Of a stretch of DNA of 64,000 bases, positions 54,332 to 64,000 are shown in pieces; position 1 is the stretch's first letter; every line of letters begins with the position of its first letter. The stretch comes from Saprospiraceae bacterium (GTDB lineage: Bacteria; Bacteroidota; Bacteroidia; Chitinophagales; Saprospiraceae). The position numbers and the translations under genes were made by a program. Below the pieces are notes generated by a model. The model did not search any database, was not told the origin of the DNA, and saw only the letters and a program-made list of their open reading frames with translations. The stretch is from contig JADJWN010000021.1 in assembly GCA_016716335.1 (NCBI GenBank), positions 62,001 to 126,000 of the forward strand. The letters are read 5' to 3'.

Positions 54332-56251
54332 ATGCGATTATTGATACCTGCATTTAATCTTTGCCTTTTATTTCTGAGTCTGAATGCCTTCGGTCAAAAC
54401 GCACCGATAGACCCGGTATTGCTGAACAAATCCGGCAATACCCCCATGAATGCCATTCTGGTCTTCAAGTCACAGGCTGATCTGACAAAAGCAAACACCA
54501 TAAGAGGCAAATCCCAAAAGACCAATTACGTTTTCGAACAGCTCAATGAAACAGCCGAAAAATCTCAAAAAAAAGTTTTAAGTTATTTGAGAGAAGCAGG
54601 TGTTCAACACAGACCTTATTATATCTGTAATTGCATCTCCGTAAAAACAGATCTATCTGTTTTAAAAGAGTTATCCCGTTTTGAGGAACTGGAAAAAATC
54701 ATAGAAGACGCTGCATACACCATGTTGCCCTACGAAACCGACAGAAGTGTTGGTGACAGAGCCATCGAATGGGGAGTATCAAGAATCAATGCGCCTCAGG
54801 TCTGGCAGATGGGGCATACCGGACAGGGTGTGGTGATAGGAGGACAGGATACGGGATATGAATGGAACCATCCTGCGATCATCAATCAGTACAGGGGTTG
54901 GAACGGATCTCAGGCTACCCATAATTTCAACTGGCATGATGCCATTTATACCAATGCTCCCCAAAACTCAGGCACCAATCCCTGTGGATACAATCTGTCT
55001 GTACCCTGTGACGACAACAATCACGGTACACATACCGCAGGTACTATGACGGGAGACGATGGCGGGAGCAATCAGATAGGCGTAGCACCCGGTGCCAAAT
55101 GGATAGGCTGCCGCAATATGGAGAGAGGCTGGGGCTTACTCTCCACATATATGGATTGCTTTGAATGGTTTCTGGCTCCCTATGCCTACGGTGATATCCC
55201 GGCCAACGGCAATCCTGCCATGTCGCCCCATGTCATCAACAATTCGTGGTATTGCCCGCCAGAAGAAGGATGCAACAGCAGCAACTGGAGTGTGATGGAG
55301 TCAGTCGTAAATGCATTAAAGGCTGCCGGTACAGTGGTGGTGGTATCCGCAGGTAATTCCGGACCCAACTGTGGTACGGTGACCGGGCCGCCGGCTATCT
55401 TCCAAAACAGCTTCAGTGTAGGGGCTACCAGCAATACAGATGCGATTGCCGGCTTTTCAAGCAGAGGTCCTGTCACCATTGAGAAGTCCAACCGGCTCAA
55501 GCCCGATGTATCCGCTCCGGGTGTCAATGTACGCTCCTGCATCAGAAACAACCTTTATGCATCCTACAACGGCACCAGTATGGCAGGTCCGCATGTAGCC
55601 GGGGCTGTGGCCCTCATCATATCAGCCAATCCTGACCTTGCCGGAGAAGTAGAACTTATAGAAACCATACTCGAGCAGACCGCCTTTCAGGCTGCACACT
55701 CCCAAAGCTGTGGCAGCACACCGGCCGGGACGTGGCCCAACAATACTTTTGGATACGGAATCGTTGACGTACTCGCAGCCGTCAATATGGCCAAGGCCAT
55801 GCACGTCAACCGTCGTGTAAATATCAGTGACACAGATATCATTTTTAATCAGACCGGCACTGGTCCTGTAGTCAAAAATACCAATAATCAATACTACAGA
55901 ATGACGGTAGATAACAGCGGCAATGTAAATTTATTACTTATATCAAGTCCATCGACTCAGAAAAGTAAACTTGAAAACAGCTCCGTGGATCTGTCCATAT
56001 CAGGCAGTGGCATAGTCCTGAGGGCTCCCAACGGTCAGTATTACAAAGTCACTACCAACAACAGTGGAAATCCGGTCACCGCTCCGGTATCCAGCCTGCC
56101 CAACCCGAATCTGTCTTCCTCCAATGCAGATCTGGTCATAGACAGTGCAGATTATGGCCTGGTCTTAAAATCACCTTCTGGAAAATGTTTTTTGTGGACG
56201 CTACAGAATAACGGACAGTTACTGGTACGGGAAATTGTCTGTATGGATTGA
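54332..56251 (+). CDS. Secreted subtilisin-like (S8) peptidase with three C-terminal repeats
   Basis: 639 residues with a signal peptide ending NAFGQN. The catalytic Asp is in VIGGQDTGYEWNHP, His in NNHGTHTAGTM, the oxyanion Asn in VVSAGNSGPNCG and Ser in YNGTSMAGPHVAGA, so the triad is complete. An inhibitor-I9-like propeptide lies at about 30-130. The last 120 residues contain three related units (VVKNTNNQYYRMTVDNSGN, VLRAPNGQYYKVTTNNSGN, VLKSPSGKCFLWTLQNNGQ), perhaps a binding module. No standard type IX signal is obvious after them. Confidence 0.88.
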   Translation: MRLLIPAFNLCLLFLSLNAFGQNAPIDPVLLNKSGNTPMNAILVFKSQADLTKANTIRGKSQKTNYVFEQLNETAEKSQKKVLSYLREAGVQHRPYYICNCISVKTDLSVLKELSRFEELEKIIEDAAYTMLPYETDRSVGDRAIEWGVSRINAPQVWQMGHTGQGVVIGGQDTGYEWNHPAIINQYRGWNGSQATHNFNWHDAIYTNAPQNSGTNPCGYNLSVPCDDNNHGTHTAGTMTGDDGGSNQIGVAPGAKWIGCRNMERGWGLLSTYMDCFEWFLAPYAYGDIPANGNPAMSPHVINNSWYCPPEEGCNSSNWSVMESVVNALKAAGTVVVVSAGNSGPNCGTVTGPPAIFQNSFSVGATSNTDAIAGFSSRGPVTIEKSNRLKPDVSAPGVNVRSCIRNNLYASYNGTSMAGPHVAGAVALIISANPDLAGEVELIETILEQTAFQAAHSQSCGSTPAGTWPNNTFGYGIVDVLAAVNMAKAMHVNRRVNISDTDIIFNQTGTGPVVKNTNNQYYRMTVDNSGNVNLLLISSPSTQKSKLENSSVDLSISGSGIVLRAPNGQYYKVTTNNSGNPVTAPVSSLPNPNLSSSNADLVIDSADYGLVLKSPSGKCFLWTLQNNGQLLVREIVCMD

Positions 56252-56325
56252 TATTGTTTCTGCTTTGAGTACAAAATCCGGCATCCGTACTTTTAAAGTA
56301 AATGGATTTATTTAAACACTTGCTT

Positions 56326-58674
56326 ATGTATCGTTTGCTTATCACTTTTTATTTTGCCGGTTTCAGTCTCCTGCTTTTCGGTCAAAAATTACCGGATCAA
56401 TGGTCTTATTCAGATGATGGCAGATATCTGTTGGCCGGGACAAAACCTTCGACCGGACTTTATGATGAAAATACGGTGGAGGAAATACGTTTGTACTTTC
56501 CACAAAACAATTACTGGACGCTACTCACCCAGAATTACAACAGCAAGACAGATATTCCTGCCCGACTCAGATATCAGGGAATGGATTATGACAGCGTAGG
56601 AGTAAGATTCAAGGGGCAGACCTCCTATTTTATGAACAACAGCCAGAAAAAATCTTTCAATATTTCCATGGATTTTGTCAAAAATGGACAGAAGCTTAAA
56701 GGATATAAAACGCTCAATCTCAACAACTCCTTTCAGGACGCATCCTTTATGAGAGAAGTATTGTATTACAGATTAATTCGGAAGCATTCACCGGCCGCAA
56801 AAGCTAATTTTGTAAGGCTCTACATCAATGATCAGGACTGGGGAGTGTATCAAAACGTCCAGCAGCTTAACAAGGATTTTCTGGAAGAATGGTACGAAAG
56901 TAATGATGGTGTAAATATCAGAGCGGATGTGCCCGATGGAACATCTACCGGTCCCGGTGGCGGAGGTGGTATGTGGGGCGATGGTACAGCTGCTTTAAAT
57001 TATCTGGGCAATGATACTGCCATATATCAGAAATACTACACACTCAAAAGCAGTGGCCCTAAAGATCCGTGGCAAAGACTGATCAAGGCATGTATGGTGC
57101 TCAATCAGACACCAATAGCTGACTTAGACAAGGTAGCACCTTTGTATTTTGATGTGGATAAAATACTCTGGCATCTCGCCTGCGAAATCGCATTCTCAGA
57201 TGATGACTCCTACGTCTATAAAGGCAAAATGGATTACTACCTTTATCAGGATGCAGAGACAGAAAGATTTGCCACCTATGACTACGACGGCAACAGTGTG
57301 ATGAAAAATCAAAATGTGTCCTGGTCGGTCTTTTACAATGAACAGAAAGTCAACTATCCCCTACTGAATAAATTACTGAAAGTTCCGGCTTACCGCCAGA
57401 GATACCTCGCCCATATGCGTACCATAGCCCGTGACCTTATGGATGCCGATCGTGTAGGTCAGCTTATTACGCAATATGATAATCTGATCAGGCAGGCAGT
57501 CTTTGCAGATCCGAAAAAGACCACGAGCAATAATGCCTACACCACCGAACTGAATGCTCTGAAAAATTTTATTAGCAATCGAAGGAACAATATTCTGAGT
57601 AATGCTGAAGTCAATGTAACACAGCCAGCTGTATCCAATGCAGTGTATAGTAATGGATATCAGGATTGGGGAATTGTAAAGTCAGGTGACAATGTGATAG
57701 TTTCTGCTGCAATCACCCATCCCAACGGAATAAAACAAGCGAATGTATTCTGGGGAGAAGGACTGTCAGGTGAGTTCGTGCCTGTTAGCATGAATGATGA
57801 AGGCAAAGATGGTGACCGGACTGCAAATGATGGTGTTTACAGTGCCATGCTTCCCAAATCCGCTCCGGGCACCTTAGTCAAATTTTATATTGAAGCAATA
57901 GCCAACAACCCTGCTGAAACCCGATCTTACTTTCCGGCAGGTGCAGAACACGAACTCATGTATTATAAAGTATCCACTGAAGCTGTTCAGAATAAAACTC
58001 TGGTAATCAATGAATTTATGGCGTCCAATACAGGAATTGTCAAAGATGAATTCGGAGATAATGATGACTGGATAGAATTGTATAATACTACCGGCCAGGA
58101 TATTGATATGTCTGGATACTACATTTCAGACAAGCTTGACAACCCCACAAAGTTCAAGTTTGCCAACGGAGTAACTATACCTGCCTATGGCTATCTCATA
58201 GTCTGGGCTGATGAAAACGGCAGTCAGGGACCATTGCACGCCAACTTCAAACTATCGGCAGACGGAGAGGCAATTATACTTTCTGACAACAATCTGAATA
58301 TATTAGACAGCCTCACCTTTGGCCCTCAGATTACCAATAAGTCAGCAGCCCGTAAGCCGAATGGTACGGGAAATTTTGTAATCGGGGATCATACCTTCAA
58401 TAAGAACAACGATAGCACCTCCGCCACAGAAGAGCAAGAGGCAAATTTCCGGAATGATATCCTGCTGTTTCCTAATCCGGCCAGTCAAACAATATTTATC
58501 CAATCCCTGGAAAAATATTCCGAACCGATTTACATACTGGATATCACAGGACAGCAGGTCGTGAAATTTTCAGGTTATAACGCAGGTACAGGGCTGGATA
58601 TCAGTACACTCCAACAAGGTATTTACCTCCTGAAGGCAGGGACAAGCGTTGAAAAATTTGTGATTTTGAGATAA
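56326..58674 (+). CDS. Secreted CotH-kinase-family protein with lamin-tail and type IX C-terminal domains
   Basis: 782 residues from MYRLLITFYFAGFSLLLFGQ. The CotH part has RFKGQTSYFMNNSQKKSFNI, YKTLNLNNSFQDASFMREVL, and FATYDYDGNSVMK with the Asp-Gly-Asn catalytic-type motif. An LTD (lamin tail) domain follows (LVINEFMASNTGIVKDEFGD, DDWIELYNTTG), and the end is a type IX sorting domain (LFPNPASQTIFIQ, LDISTLQQGIYLLKAG). CotH kinases phosphorylate spore-coat proteins in Bacillus; roles of secreted ones are unknown. Confidence 0.88.
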   Translation: MYRLLITFYFAGFSLLLFGQKLPDQWSYSDDGRYLLAGTKPSTGLYDENTVEEIRLYFPQNNYWTLLTQNYNSKTDIPARLRYQGMDYDSVGVRFKGQTSYFMNNSQKKSFNISMDFVKNGQKLKGYKTLNLNNSFQDASFMREVLYYRLIRKHSPAAKANFVRLYINDQDWGVYQNVQQLNKDFLEEWYESNDGVNIRADVPDGTSTGPGGGGGMWGDGTAALNYLGNDTAIYQKYYTLKSSGPKDPWQRLIKACMVLNQTPIADLDKVAPLYFDVDKILWHLACEIAFSDDDSYVYKGKMDYYLYQDAETERFATYDYDGNSVMKNQNVSWSVFYNEQKVNYPLLNKLLKVPAYRQRYLAHMRTIARDLMDADRVGQLITQYDNLIRQAVFADPKKTTSNNAYTTELNALKNFISNRRNNILSNAEVNVTQPAVSNAVYSNGYQDWGIVKSGDNVIVSAAITHPNGIKQANVFWGEGLSGEFVPVSMNDEGKDGDRTANDGVYSAMLPKSAPGTLVKFYIEAIANNPAETRSYFPAGAEHELMYYKVSTEAVQNKTLVINEFMASNTGIVKDEFGDNDDWIELYNTTGQDIDMSGYYISDKLDNPTKFKFANGVTIPAYGYLIVWADENGSQGPLHANFKLSADGEAIILSDNNLNILDSLTFGPQITNKSAARKPNGTGNFVIGDHTFNKNNDSTSATEEQEANFRNDILLFPNPASQTIFIQSLEKYSEPIYILDITGQQVVKFSGYNAGTGLDISTLQQGIYLLKAGTSVEKFVILR

Positions 58675-58679
58675 GAGAT

Positions 58680-60533
58680 TTACAGGTCATGTTCGGTAAC
58701 GATACCGACCACTTTACCTCTTTCCATCACCACAAATACCTGAGCAGGATTTTGAGCTACGATGCTTTGGACCTCCTTAACTGAAAATTCCGTATTAACC
58801 ACCTGTACAGGATCCAAAGGCAGGTCTTTGATGACATTACAGCAGGTTTTATCAGCATTATCAACAGTTTCCTTACTCAGTACGCCCATAAAGGTGTAGT
58901 CCTGATTTTCGATAATTACATGATGAAATTTTCTGAATTCCATTACTTTGGCAGCCATTTCAATGGTGATATCATCCTTCAGAGTATAAAGCTCTGTGGA
59001 CATTATGTCCGCCACAGTCAGAGCGTCAAAGTAGTTGGAAAAATACATCATGAGGTTTTCAGTTGAAATATCCGGCCATTTTGCCACGGGAATATTCTGT
59101 TTTTGTAATTCCAGACTTTCCTTTACCAATATTTTTGAGGCCAAAGCAGACTTAAACTTACCGGTCAGCATCCTGAAATTTCGTATTTGCCACTCCGAGC
59201 CGGTATTGGCTGTTTCTGCCCTTTCTCTGATAATATTGAGATAATACTGAATATCCGATGCGTCAATATTACACCCGGACAAACCTTTTTCAGCCAGGGG
59301 AATCAAAATCTTATTGATGAGTCTGGACGCAGTATATCTTTTACGGTACCAATGCAGTACGGAATGAATCCCTGTGCGTGCCGCCCGATAGAAATTATCA
59401 ACACATACCCTGAAATCCAGCCCTTTCCAAAACTCCGGCTCTTCCGGCATTGCCTTCATCAGCCCTACCCAAAATGCCATATTGGCGATTTCGTCCACCG
59501 GAGTTGGTCCGGCCGGCATATACCTGCATTCTATCCTTATGTGTGCTTTATTGTCGTGTACACCATAACAAAGTCGGTTCCATGTGTACGTGGTTCCATT
59601 ATGCAACCTCACGGCTCTAAGCAAAGGAGTGATGCCCTGTCTCAACTGAAGATCCGAATCCTCCTCCCCTTCTCCTCTGAATATCAGGGGAAATCTCGCC
59701 ACATCATTCTTCCATAAATCTGACGGACTTCCATCAAACCAATGCTTGCCGAAATACACTCTCGGCTCCTTCTGTCTGTAATGACTGTCAAAATTTCGGG
59801 TATCCAGACTTTGCTTGAACAATGCTATCCGGTTTTCAGACCACAATTCCTTTCCGAACAGGATGGGCGAGTTGGTACATACAGCCAGAACAGGACCGGA
59901 AATCATCTGAGCCCAGTTAAACTGCTCTTTAAAACGGTCAGGATTGATCTGCAGGTGGGATTGAAAACTGGTATTGCAAGCCTCAAAAAGAATACTGCCC
60001 AGCTTCAAATGGAGATCATCTACACCCTGAAGAAAAATCTCAAACATATTTCCCCGTATGGAAAGAAGTTCGTTGCTCAACACCTTATACCTTTCGATGG
60101 GTGTCATAAATTCAAACTCCAGATTCTCGCGGACAATGGTAGGCAAAATTCCTGTCAAATAAAGAGAAGCATCCAGTTCAGAGGCAAGAAGATTGCCCTT
60201 ACCCAAAAGACCGAGTAAGGATTTTTCATACGCAGAAAAACAATCCTTTTGCAAGGTTATGGGATCAAGATTGATTTCAAGATCAAATTTCGCGAGTTCG
60301 TTGGTATAATGAGCATCATTGATTTTCTCCAGAAACTCAAGACTCACAGACTTGGGCAAGCCAAATTGGTCTATAATAGTCAACTCCTGCTCTGCCCCGA
60401 TGGTACAATCACCTTTATCAATCAAATCATTCGCCAGCAGATAATCAAACACCTCCAGATCTTTGAGAACCTGCCTGTAGAATGCATTACGCTCTTGCGA
60501 ATTATTGATGGCCTTGATCCTGAAATCCCCCAT
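58680..60533 (-). CDS. Glutamate-cysteine-ligase-like (GCS2) protein fused to a CBS pair
   Basis: 617 residues. The first 470 show the GCS2 fold: TIGAEQELTII (catalytic Glu region), KFDLEINLDPI, and RIECRYMPAGPTPVDEIANMAF. The last 120 form a CBS pair (DIMSTELYTLKDDITIEMAAK, VFVVMERGKVVGIVTEHDL). GCS2 enzymes ligate Glu with Cys or other amines; CBS pairs bind adenosyl ligands, so activity may be energy-controlled. A stand-alone CBS-pair gene lies just upstream (gap 35 nt), suggesting a joint control module. True substrate not known. Confidence 0.82.
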   Translation of the reverse strand: MGDFRIKAINNSQERNAFYRQVLKDLEVFDYLLANDLIDKGDCTIGAEQELTIIDQFGLPKSVSLEFLEKINDAHYTNELAKFDLEINLDPITLQKDCFSAYEKSLLGLLGKGNLLASELDASLYLTGILPTIVRENLEFEFMTPIERYKVLSNELLSIRGNMFEIFLQGVDDLHLKLGSILFEACNTSFQSHLQINPDRFKEQFNWAQMISGPVLAVCTNSPILFGKELWSENRIALFKQSLDTRNFDSHYRQKEPRVYFGKHWFDGSPSDLWKNDVARFPLIFRGEGEEDSDLQLRQGITPLLRAVRLHNGTTYTWNRLCYGVHDNKAHIRIECRYMPAGPTPVDEIANMAFWVGLMKAMPEEPEFWKGLDFRVCVDNFYRAARTGIHSVLHWYRKRYTASRLINKILIPLAEKGLSGCNIDASDIQYYLNIIRERAETANTGSEWQIRNFRMLTGKFKSALASKILVKESLELQKQNIPVAKWPDISTENLMMYFSNYFDALTVADIMSTELYTLKDDITIEMAAKVMEFRKFHHVIIENQDYTFMGVLSKETVDNADKTCCNVIKDLPLDPVQVVNTEFSVKEVQSIVAQNPAQVFVVMERGKVVGIVTEHDL

Positions 60534-60568
60534 TTACAAAGATTATTGAAACATGAGTACTCATCCTT

Positions 60569-60967
60569 TTAGCTGAAACAATACCTGATCAAATCATGGT
60601 TGGTAATAATACCCACCAACTCATCTCCGTCAATGACTGGCAGAGAATGAAATTTATTGGCTAAAAATATATCTGCCGCCAGCCCGATCGAATCATCGCA
60701 GTCCACAGTGAGCGGATCTTTGGTCATAATATCCTTAACCAAAACATTGGACCTATCCTTTGACACTAAGCCATCCATCGCCTTTCTCATCCATTTCATG
60801 ACATCGTTTTTACTAACAATGCCCACAAGATTTCTGGATTCAGTGACCAGCACATGATGAATCGGATTGGAATCCAGGATTTCCTCCAGCTTGAGTAAAG
60901 TATCCTCCGGTTTGATTGTAATCATTTGAGTAGTCATGATTGTCCGAATGGGTGCCTCTGTATTCAT
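60569..60967 (-). CDS. Stand-alone CBS-pair protein
   Basis: 132 residues, two CBS motifs: MITIKPEDTLLKLEEILDS/HHVLVTESRNLVGIVSKNDV and PLTVDCDDSIGLAADIFL/SLPVIDGDELVGIITNHDLI. It is likely a nucleotide-binding regulator and precedes the GCS2-CBS gene in the same direction, so the two probably function together. Confidence 0.85.
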   Translation of the reverse strand: MNTEAPIRTIMTTQMITIKPEDTLLKLEEILDSNPIHHVLVTESRNLVGIVSKNDVMKWMRKAMDGLVSKDRSNVLVKDIMTKDPLTVDCDDSIGLAADIFLANKFHSLPVIDGDELVGIITNHDLIRYCFS

Positions 60968-61168
60968 AACACATTATTTTATTACAACACAATATTCCCC
61001 ATTCCACCAAATCTTCACGATGAGCGTTGTCACAATGAGATATGACAGAAATCATAAAAGATGTTTTTTTAGACGTTTCTGCAAAAATTAAAATTTTGGC
61101 ACGGTTTATGATATATCTAATATCGAGATTGAGTTTTTGAGTTTATAATTAAGCAAATTGTTTACTCG

Positions 61169-61202
61169 AGACCGGTTCTTTAGGGAGGGCCGGTCTTTTT
61201 TT
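61169..61202 (+). terminator. Terminator-like hairpin upstream of leuS
   Basis: AGACCGG (61169-61175) pairs with CCGGTCT (61190-61196) and is followed by a T-run. No plus-strand gene ends just before it, so it may be an attenuator or end an unrecognised small transcript. The rest of the gap 60968-61348 shows nothing else. Confidence 0.6.
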
Positions 61203-61312
61203 ATTCCTGACACTAAGCATTCTATACAATCTTACCATCTCCTTAGTGCTTGTAAAAGTTCAGTCTTCTTTGCATTTAACAGGAATACAAACTATGCAAT
61301 CGGCATTTTGTG

Positions 61313-61320
61313 TATTTTTG
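61313..61320 (+). promoter_or_regulatory. Possible -7 box for leuS
   Basis: TATTTTTG matches TAnnTTTG, 28 nt before the ATG at 61349; -33 not evident. Confidence 0.35.
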
Positions 61321-61348
61321 CGGCCTGTTTTAAAATAAGCTCTATAAT

Positions 61349-64000
61349 ATGCAATATAATCCCGAACAACTGGAATCCCGCTGGAGAAAAGAATGGGAAG
61401 ATAAGAAAGTGTATAAGGTGGATAATGAAAGTGCAAAGCCCAAATACTATGTATTGGACATGTTTCCCTATCCCTCCGGCGCAGGCCTGCATGTGGGGCA
61501 CCCTTTAGGATATATGGCCTCTGATATTTTTGCAAGGTACAAAAGATTAAAGGGGTTCAATGTACTGCACCCAATGGGATATGATTCTTTCGGATTACCT
61601 GCAGAACAGTATGCCATACAGACCGGAGTACATCCTGAGACTTCAACAGAAAATAATATCAAAACATACCGCAGTCAACTGGACAAAATCGGGTTTTCAT
61701 ATGACTGGAGCCGAGAGGTAAAAACTTCGGATCCATCCTATTATAAGTGGACACAGTGGATTTTTCTGAAACTTTTCCAACACTATTACGACCTAGACGC
61801 AGATAAGGCTTTGCCCATAGACACATTAATCCAGACTTTTGAAACAGCGGGTAATGCCGATGTGAATGCGGCATGCACTCAGGAAAGCATTTTTTCAGCT
61901 CAGGAGTGGAAAACTATGACTGCCGGACAAAAGGATGAAATCCTAATGAATTACAGGCTGGCCTACCGAAAAACCGGATATGTAAACTGGTGTGAAGCTT
62001 TGGGGACGGTTTTGGCCAACGATGAAATCAAAGACGGAGTTTCTGAGAGAGGTGGCCATCCTGTGGTAAAAAAAGCAATGCTGCAATGGTCACTCCGAAT
62101 CACTGCCTATGCGGAGAGGCTCCTGCATGACCTCGATAAACTGGAATGGTCAGATGCCCTGAAAGCCATGCAGCGCAACTGGATCGGCAGATCGGAAGGA
62201 GCACAAATGTTTTTTGAGCTGGATGGGACATCAGAGAAAATTGAAATATTTACCACTCGTCCGGATACCATTTTTGGAGCAACCTTCATGGTACTGGCCC
62301 CCGAACATGCTTTGGTTCCCGCTATCACCACACCGGAATATAAGGCACAAGTCGAAAATTACATTACTTATGTAAAAAGCAGATCCGATGTGGACAGAAT
62401 GGCCGAAGCCAAAGAAGTTACCGGTACTTTCACCGGAGCCTACGCCATCAATCCATTCACACAAGAGAAAATTCCCGTATGGATAGCAGAATATGTATTG
62501 AAAGATTATGGCACCGGTGCCATTATGGCTGTACCCAGCGATGACGAGCGGGATCAGGCATTTGCCAAAAAATTCGGTTTACCAATTATTGATGTGGTAG
62601 ATAAATCTGATTACCCGGGTAGTACCCTGCATGACAAAACCGGTAAAATCATCAATTCCGGATTCCTAAACGGAATGGAAGTACCTGATGCCATAGAGCA
62701 TATGCTTCAAAAGATCGAATCCATGCAGCTGGGTAAAAGAAAGGTAAACTATAAGCTTCGGGATGCCAACTTTTCGAGACAAAGATACTGGGGAGAGCCC
62801 TTCCCGATACTTTATGATAAGGATGGAGTAGCCATTCCTGTGGATGAGAGTGCTTTGCCCGTGGTATTACCCGATCTAAAGGATTACACCCCTTCGCCGG
62901 ATGGAAGATCACCTCTGGCAAGACTTACAGATTGGGTCAATACGTCTGATGGATACACCCGGGAGACTGATACTATGCCGGGATATGCCGGTTCGTCCTG
63001 GTATTTTCTCAGATATATGGATCCGGACAATTCTGCGGAATTTGCATCCAAAAAAGCGCTCAATTACTGGAGAGATGTCGATTTATATGTCGGGGGCACT
63101 GAGCATGCTGTAGGACATCTGATGTATTCCAGATTCTGGCATAAATTCCTCTATGATCTCGGCTACGTACCTACAACCGAACCCTTCAGAAAGCTGATTA
63201 ATCAGGGGATGATTCAGGGTATGATTGCTTATGCCTTTGTGTTAAAAGAAAAAAAAGACGGTTCAACCGTATTTGTCAGCAAAGATTGTATCGACAAATA
63301 TCAACCTTCTGATTACATAAAAACTGCTGTGCATATTGATTTTGTCTCAGAAAATGGTTCGGGTACTGCGCATTTGAATGCGAAGGGGATACAGGCATTA
63401 TGTCAGTGGAGGCAGGAATACGAAAATGCGTACTTTGAACTAAAATCAGGTATCTATCCTGCATCATACTTTTATGAAAATACTGAAAATATCAAACTTT
63501 ATGTCGCTTCTGAGGCAGGTAAAATGTCAAAGAGGTATCACAATGTAGTGAATCCTGATGATATGGTAAAAAAATATGGAGCCGACTGTTTCAGAATGTA
63601 TGAAATGTTTCTGGGACCGATCGAACAATCCAAACCCTGGGATACCAACGGCATAGAAGGTGTACAGAAGTTTCTCAGAAAATTCTGGTCACTCTACTAT
63701 AATGAAAATGGCCTCCATATCACCAATGATACACCGGTAAAAGAAGAACTTAAAGTGCTTCACCAGACTATAAAGAAAGTTACGGATGACATAGAGCGTT
63801 TTTCCTTCAATACAGCCGTGAGTGCCTTTATGGTTTGTGTCAATGAGTTAAAGCGTCTTAACTGCAACAAGAGAGAAATACTCCAGCCTTTGGTCAGATT
63901 GCTGGCTCCTTTTGCTCCCTTTATCACAGAGCAAATTTGGTTTGACTTGGGTGAGCAGGGGTCAGTGCATCACTCTGAATTTCCGGTATTTGATCCTGCA
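61349..64000 (+). CDS. leuS: Leucyl-tRNA synthetase, 3' end cut by window edge
   Basis: 884 codons, open to the window edge. The HIGH motif is HVGH at 48-51 (within GAGLHVGHPLGY), the CP1 editing domain has TTRPDTIFGATF near 300, and the class I KMSKR loop is at 725-729 (GKMSKRYHNV). PYPSGAG at the start is typical for LeuRS. The frame holds over the full length. The anticodon-binding domain continues past 63800 (IERFSFNTAVSAFMV); roughly 40 residues are missing. Essential enzyme for charging tRNA-Leu. Confidence 0.95.
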   Translation, partial: MQYNPEQLESRWRKEWEDKKVYKVDNESAKPKYYVLDMFPYPSGAGLHVGHPLGYMASDIFARYKRLKGFNVLHPMGYDSFGLPAEQYAIQTGVHPETSTENNIKTYRSQLDKIGFSYDWSREVKTSDPSYYKWTQWIFLKLFQHYYDLDADKALPIDTLIQTFETAGNADVNAACTQESIFSAQEWKTMTAGQKDEILMNYRLAYRKTGYVNWCEALGTVLANDEIKDGVSERGGHPVVKKAMLQWSLRITAYAERLLHDLDKLEWSDALKAMQRNWIGRSEGAQMFFELDGTSEKIEIFTTRPDTIFGATFMVLAPEHALVPAITTPEYKAQVENYITYVKSRSDVDRMAEAKEVTGTFTGAYAINPFTQEKIPVWIAEYVLKDYGTGAIMAVPSDDERDQAFAKKFGLPIIDVVDKSDYPGSTLHDKTGKIINSGFLNGMEVPDAIEHMLQKIESMQLGKRKVNYKLRDANFSRQRYWGEPFPILYDKDGVAIPVDESALPVVLPDLKDYTPSPDGRSPLARLTDWVNTSDGYTRETDTMPGYAGSSWYFLRYMDPDNSAEFASKKALNYWRDVDLYVGGTEHAVGHLMYSRFWHKFLYDLGYVPTTEPFRKLINQGMIQGMIAYAFVLKEKKDGSTVFVSKDCIDKYQPSDYIKTAVHIDFVSENGSGTAHLNAKGIQALCQWRQEYENAYFELKSGIYPASYFYENTENIKLYVASEAGKMSKRYHNVVNPDDMVKKYGADCFRMYEMFLGPIEQSKPWDTNGIEGVQKFLRKFWSLYYNENGLHITNDTPVKEELKVLHQTIKKVTDDIERFSFNTAVSAFMVCVNELKRLNCNKREILQPLVRLLAPFAPFITEQIWFDLGEQGSVHHSEFPVFDPA

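Overview
The window is a moderately AT-rich chromosome segment from a member of the Bacteroidota, most likely a Saprospiria-like lineage. The support is a PorP/SprF protein, a PD40/OmpA-type protein and a giant CHU_C-terminated protein in one type IX secretion cluster, an MlaE-MlaF-MlaD set in the Bacteroidota style, a CotH protein with a type IX C-terminus, and TAnnTTTG-like promoter boxes. Both ends are cut genes: a trypsin-like protease on the left and leuS on the right.

Layout. 1-1.1 kb: partial protease and a G/T-rich degenerate repeat. 1.1-2.1 kb: a broken WYL-domain regulator. 2.1-2.55 kb: a composite word-like repeat whose second, inverted copy lies at 43.3-44.3 kb. 2.5-16.7 kb: a 13-gene minus-strand type III-D-like CRISPR-Cas operon. 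In transcription order it holds Cas6-like, a secreted PD-(D/E)xK-like protein, Cas10 (intact GGDD, no HD domain), a Cas7-like RAMP, Csx10-like, a double Cas7, a small Csx19-like protein, a large TIGR03986-type RAMP, a four-helix membrane coiled-coil protein, a vWA-like lipoprotein, a two-helix membrane protein, a Can2/Card1-like CARF nuclease, and a Csx2-type CARF-HEPN effector with a Csx20-like tail. No array and no cas1/cas2 are in the window. 16.9-23.9 kb: ordinary genes (rhomboid, NarL-type regulator, GH3, ArsC-like, thioesterase, AI-2E family, holin-like). 23.9-25.0 kb: tRNA-Arg(UCG) followed by two tandem 507-509 bp units, each with a terminator, a GIY-YIG gene and a degenerate tRNA-like copy carrying 32 extra bases in the anticodon loop. 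25.1-35.3 kb: Mla lipid transport, adenine deaminase, peptide ABC ATPase and the CHU_C protein. 35.4-38.9 kb: the rest of the type IX cluster. 39-47 kb: acyl-CoA metabolism, groES-groEL, the second composite repeat, enoyl-CoA hydratase, MgtE and a nucleoside deaminase. 47-52 kb: esterase, zeta-toxin-like pair and a TPR/AAA operon. 52-61 kb: secreted proteins and a GCS2-CBS protein. 61.3-64 kb: leuS.

The main candidate for something new is the CRISPR operon. Its core looks able to make cyclic oligoadenylate. Downstream of it sit two predicted CARF effectors and three envelope proteins (5177-7819) that match no standard cas family I recognise, and a secreted nuclease-like protein lies between cas6 and cas10.

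A caution runs through the whole window. At least a dozen conserved genes, including groEL, mlaE/F/D, a hydroxyacyl-CoA dehydrogenase, a deaminase and several cas genes, are broken by single-base shifts, mostly at a homopolymer that is one base short. Because groEL is essential, systematic sequence error is more likely than wholesale gene decay. For those genes I give coordinates for the reconstructed gene.
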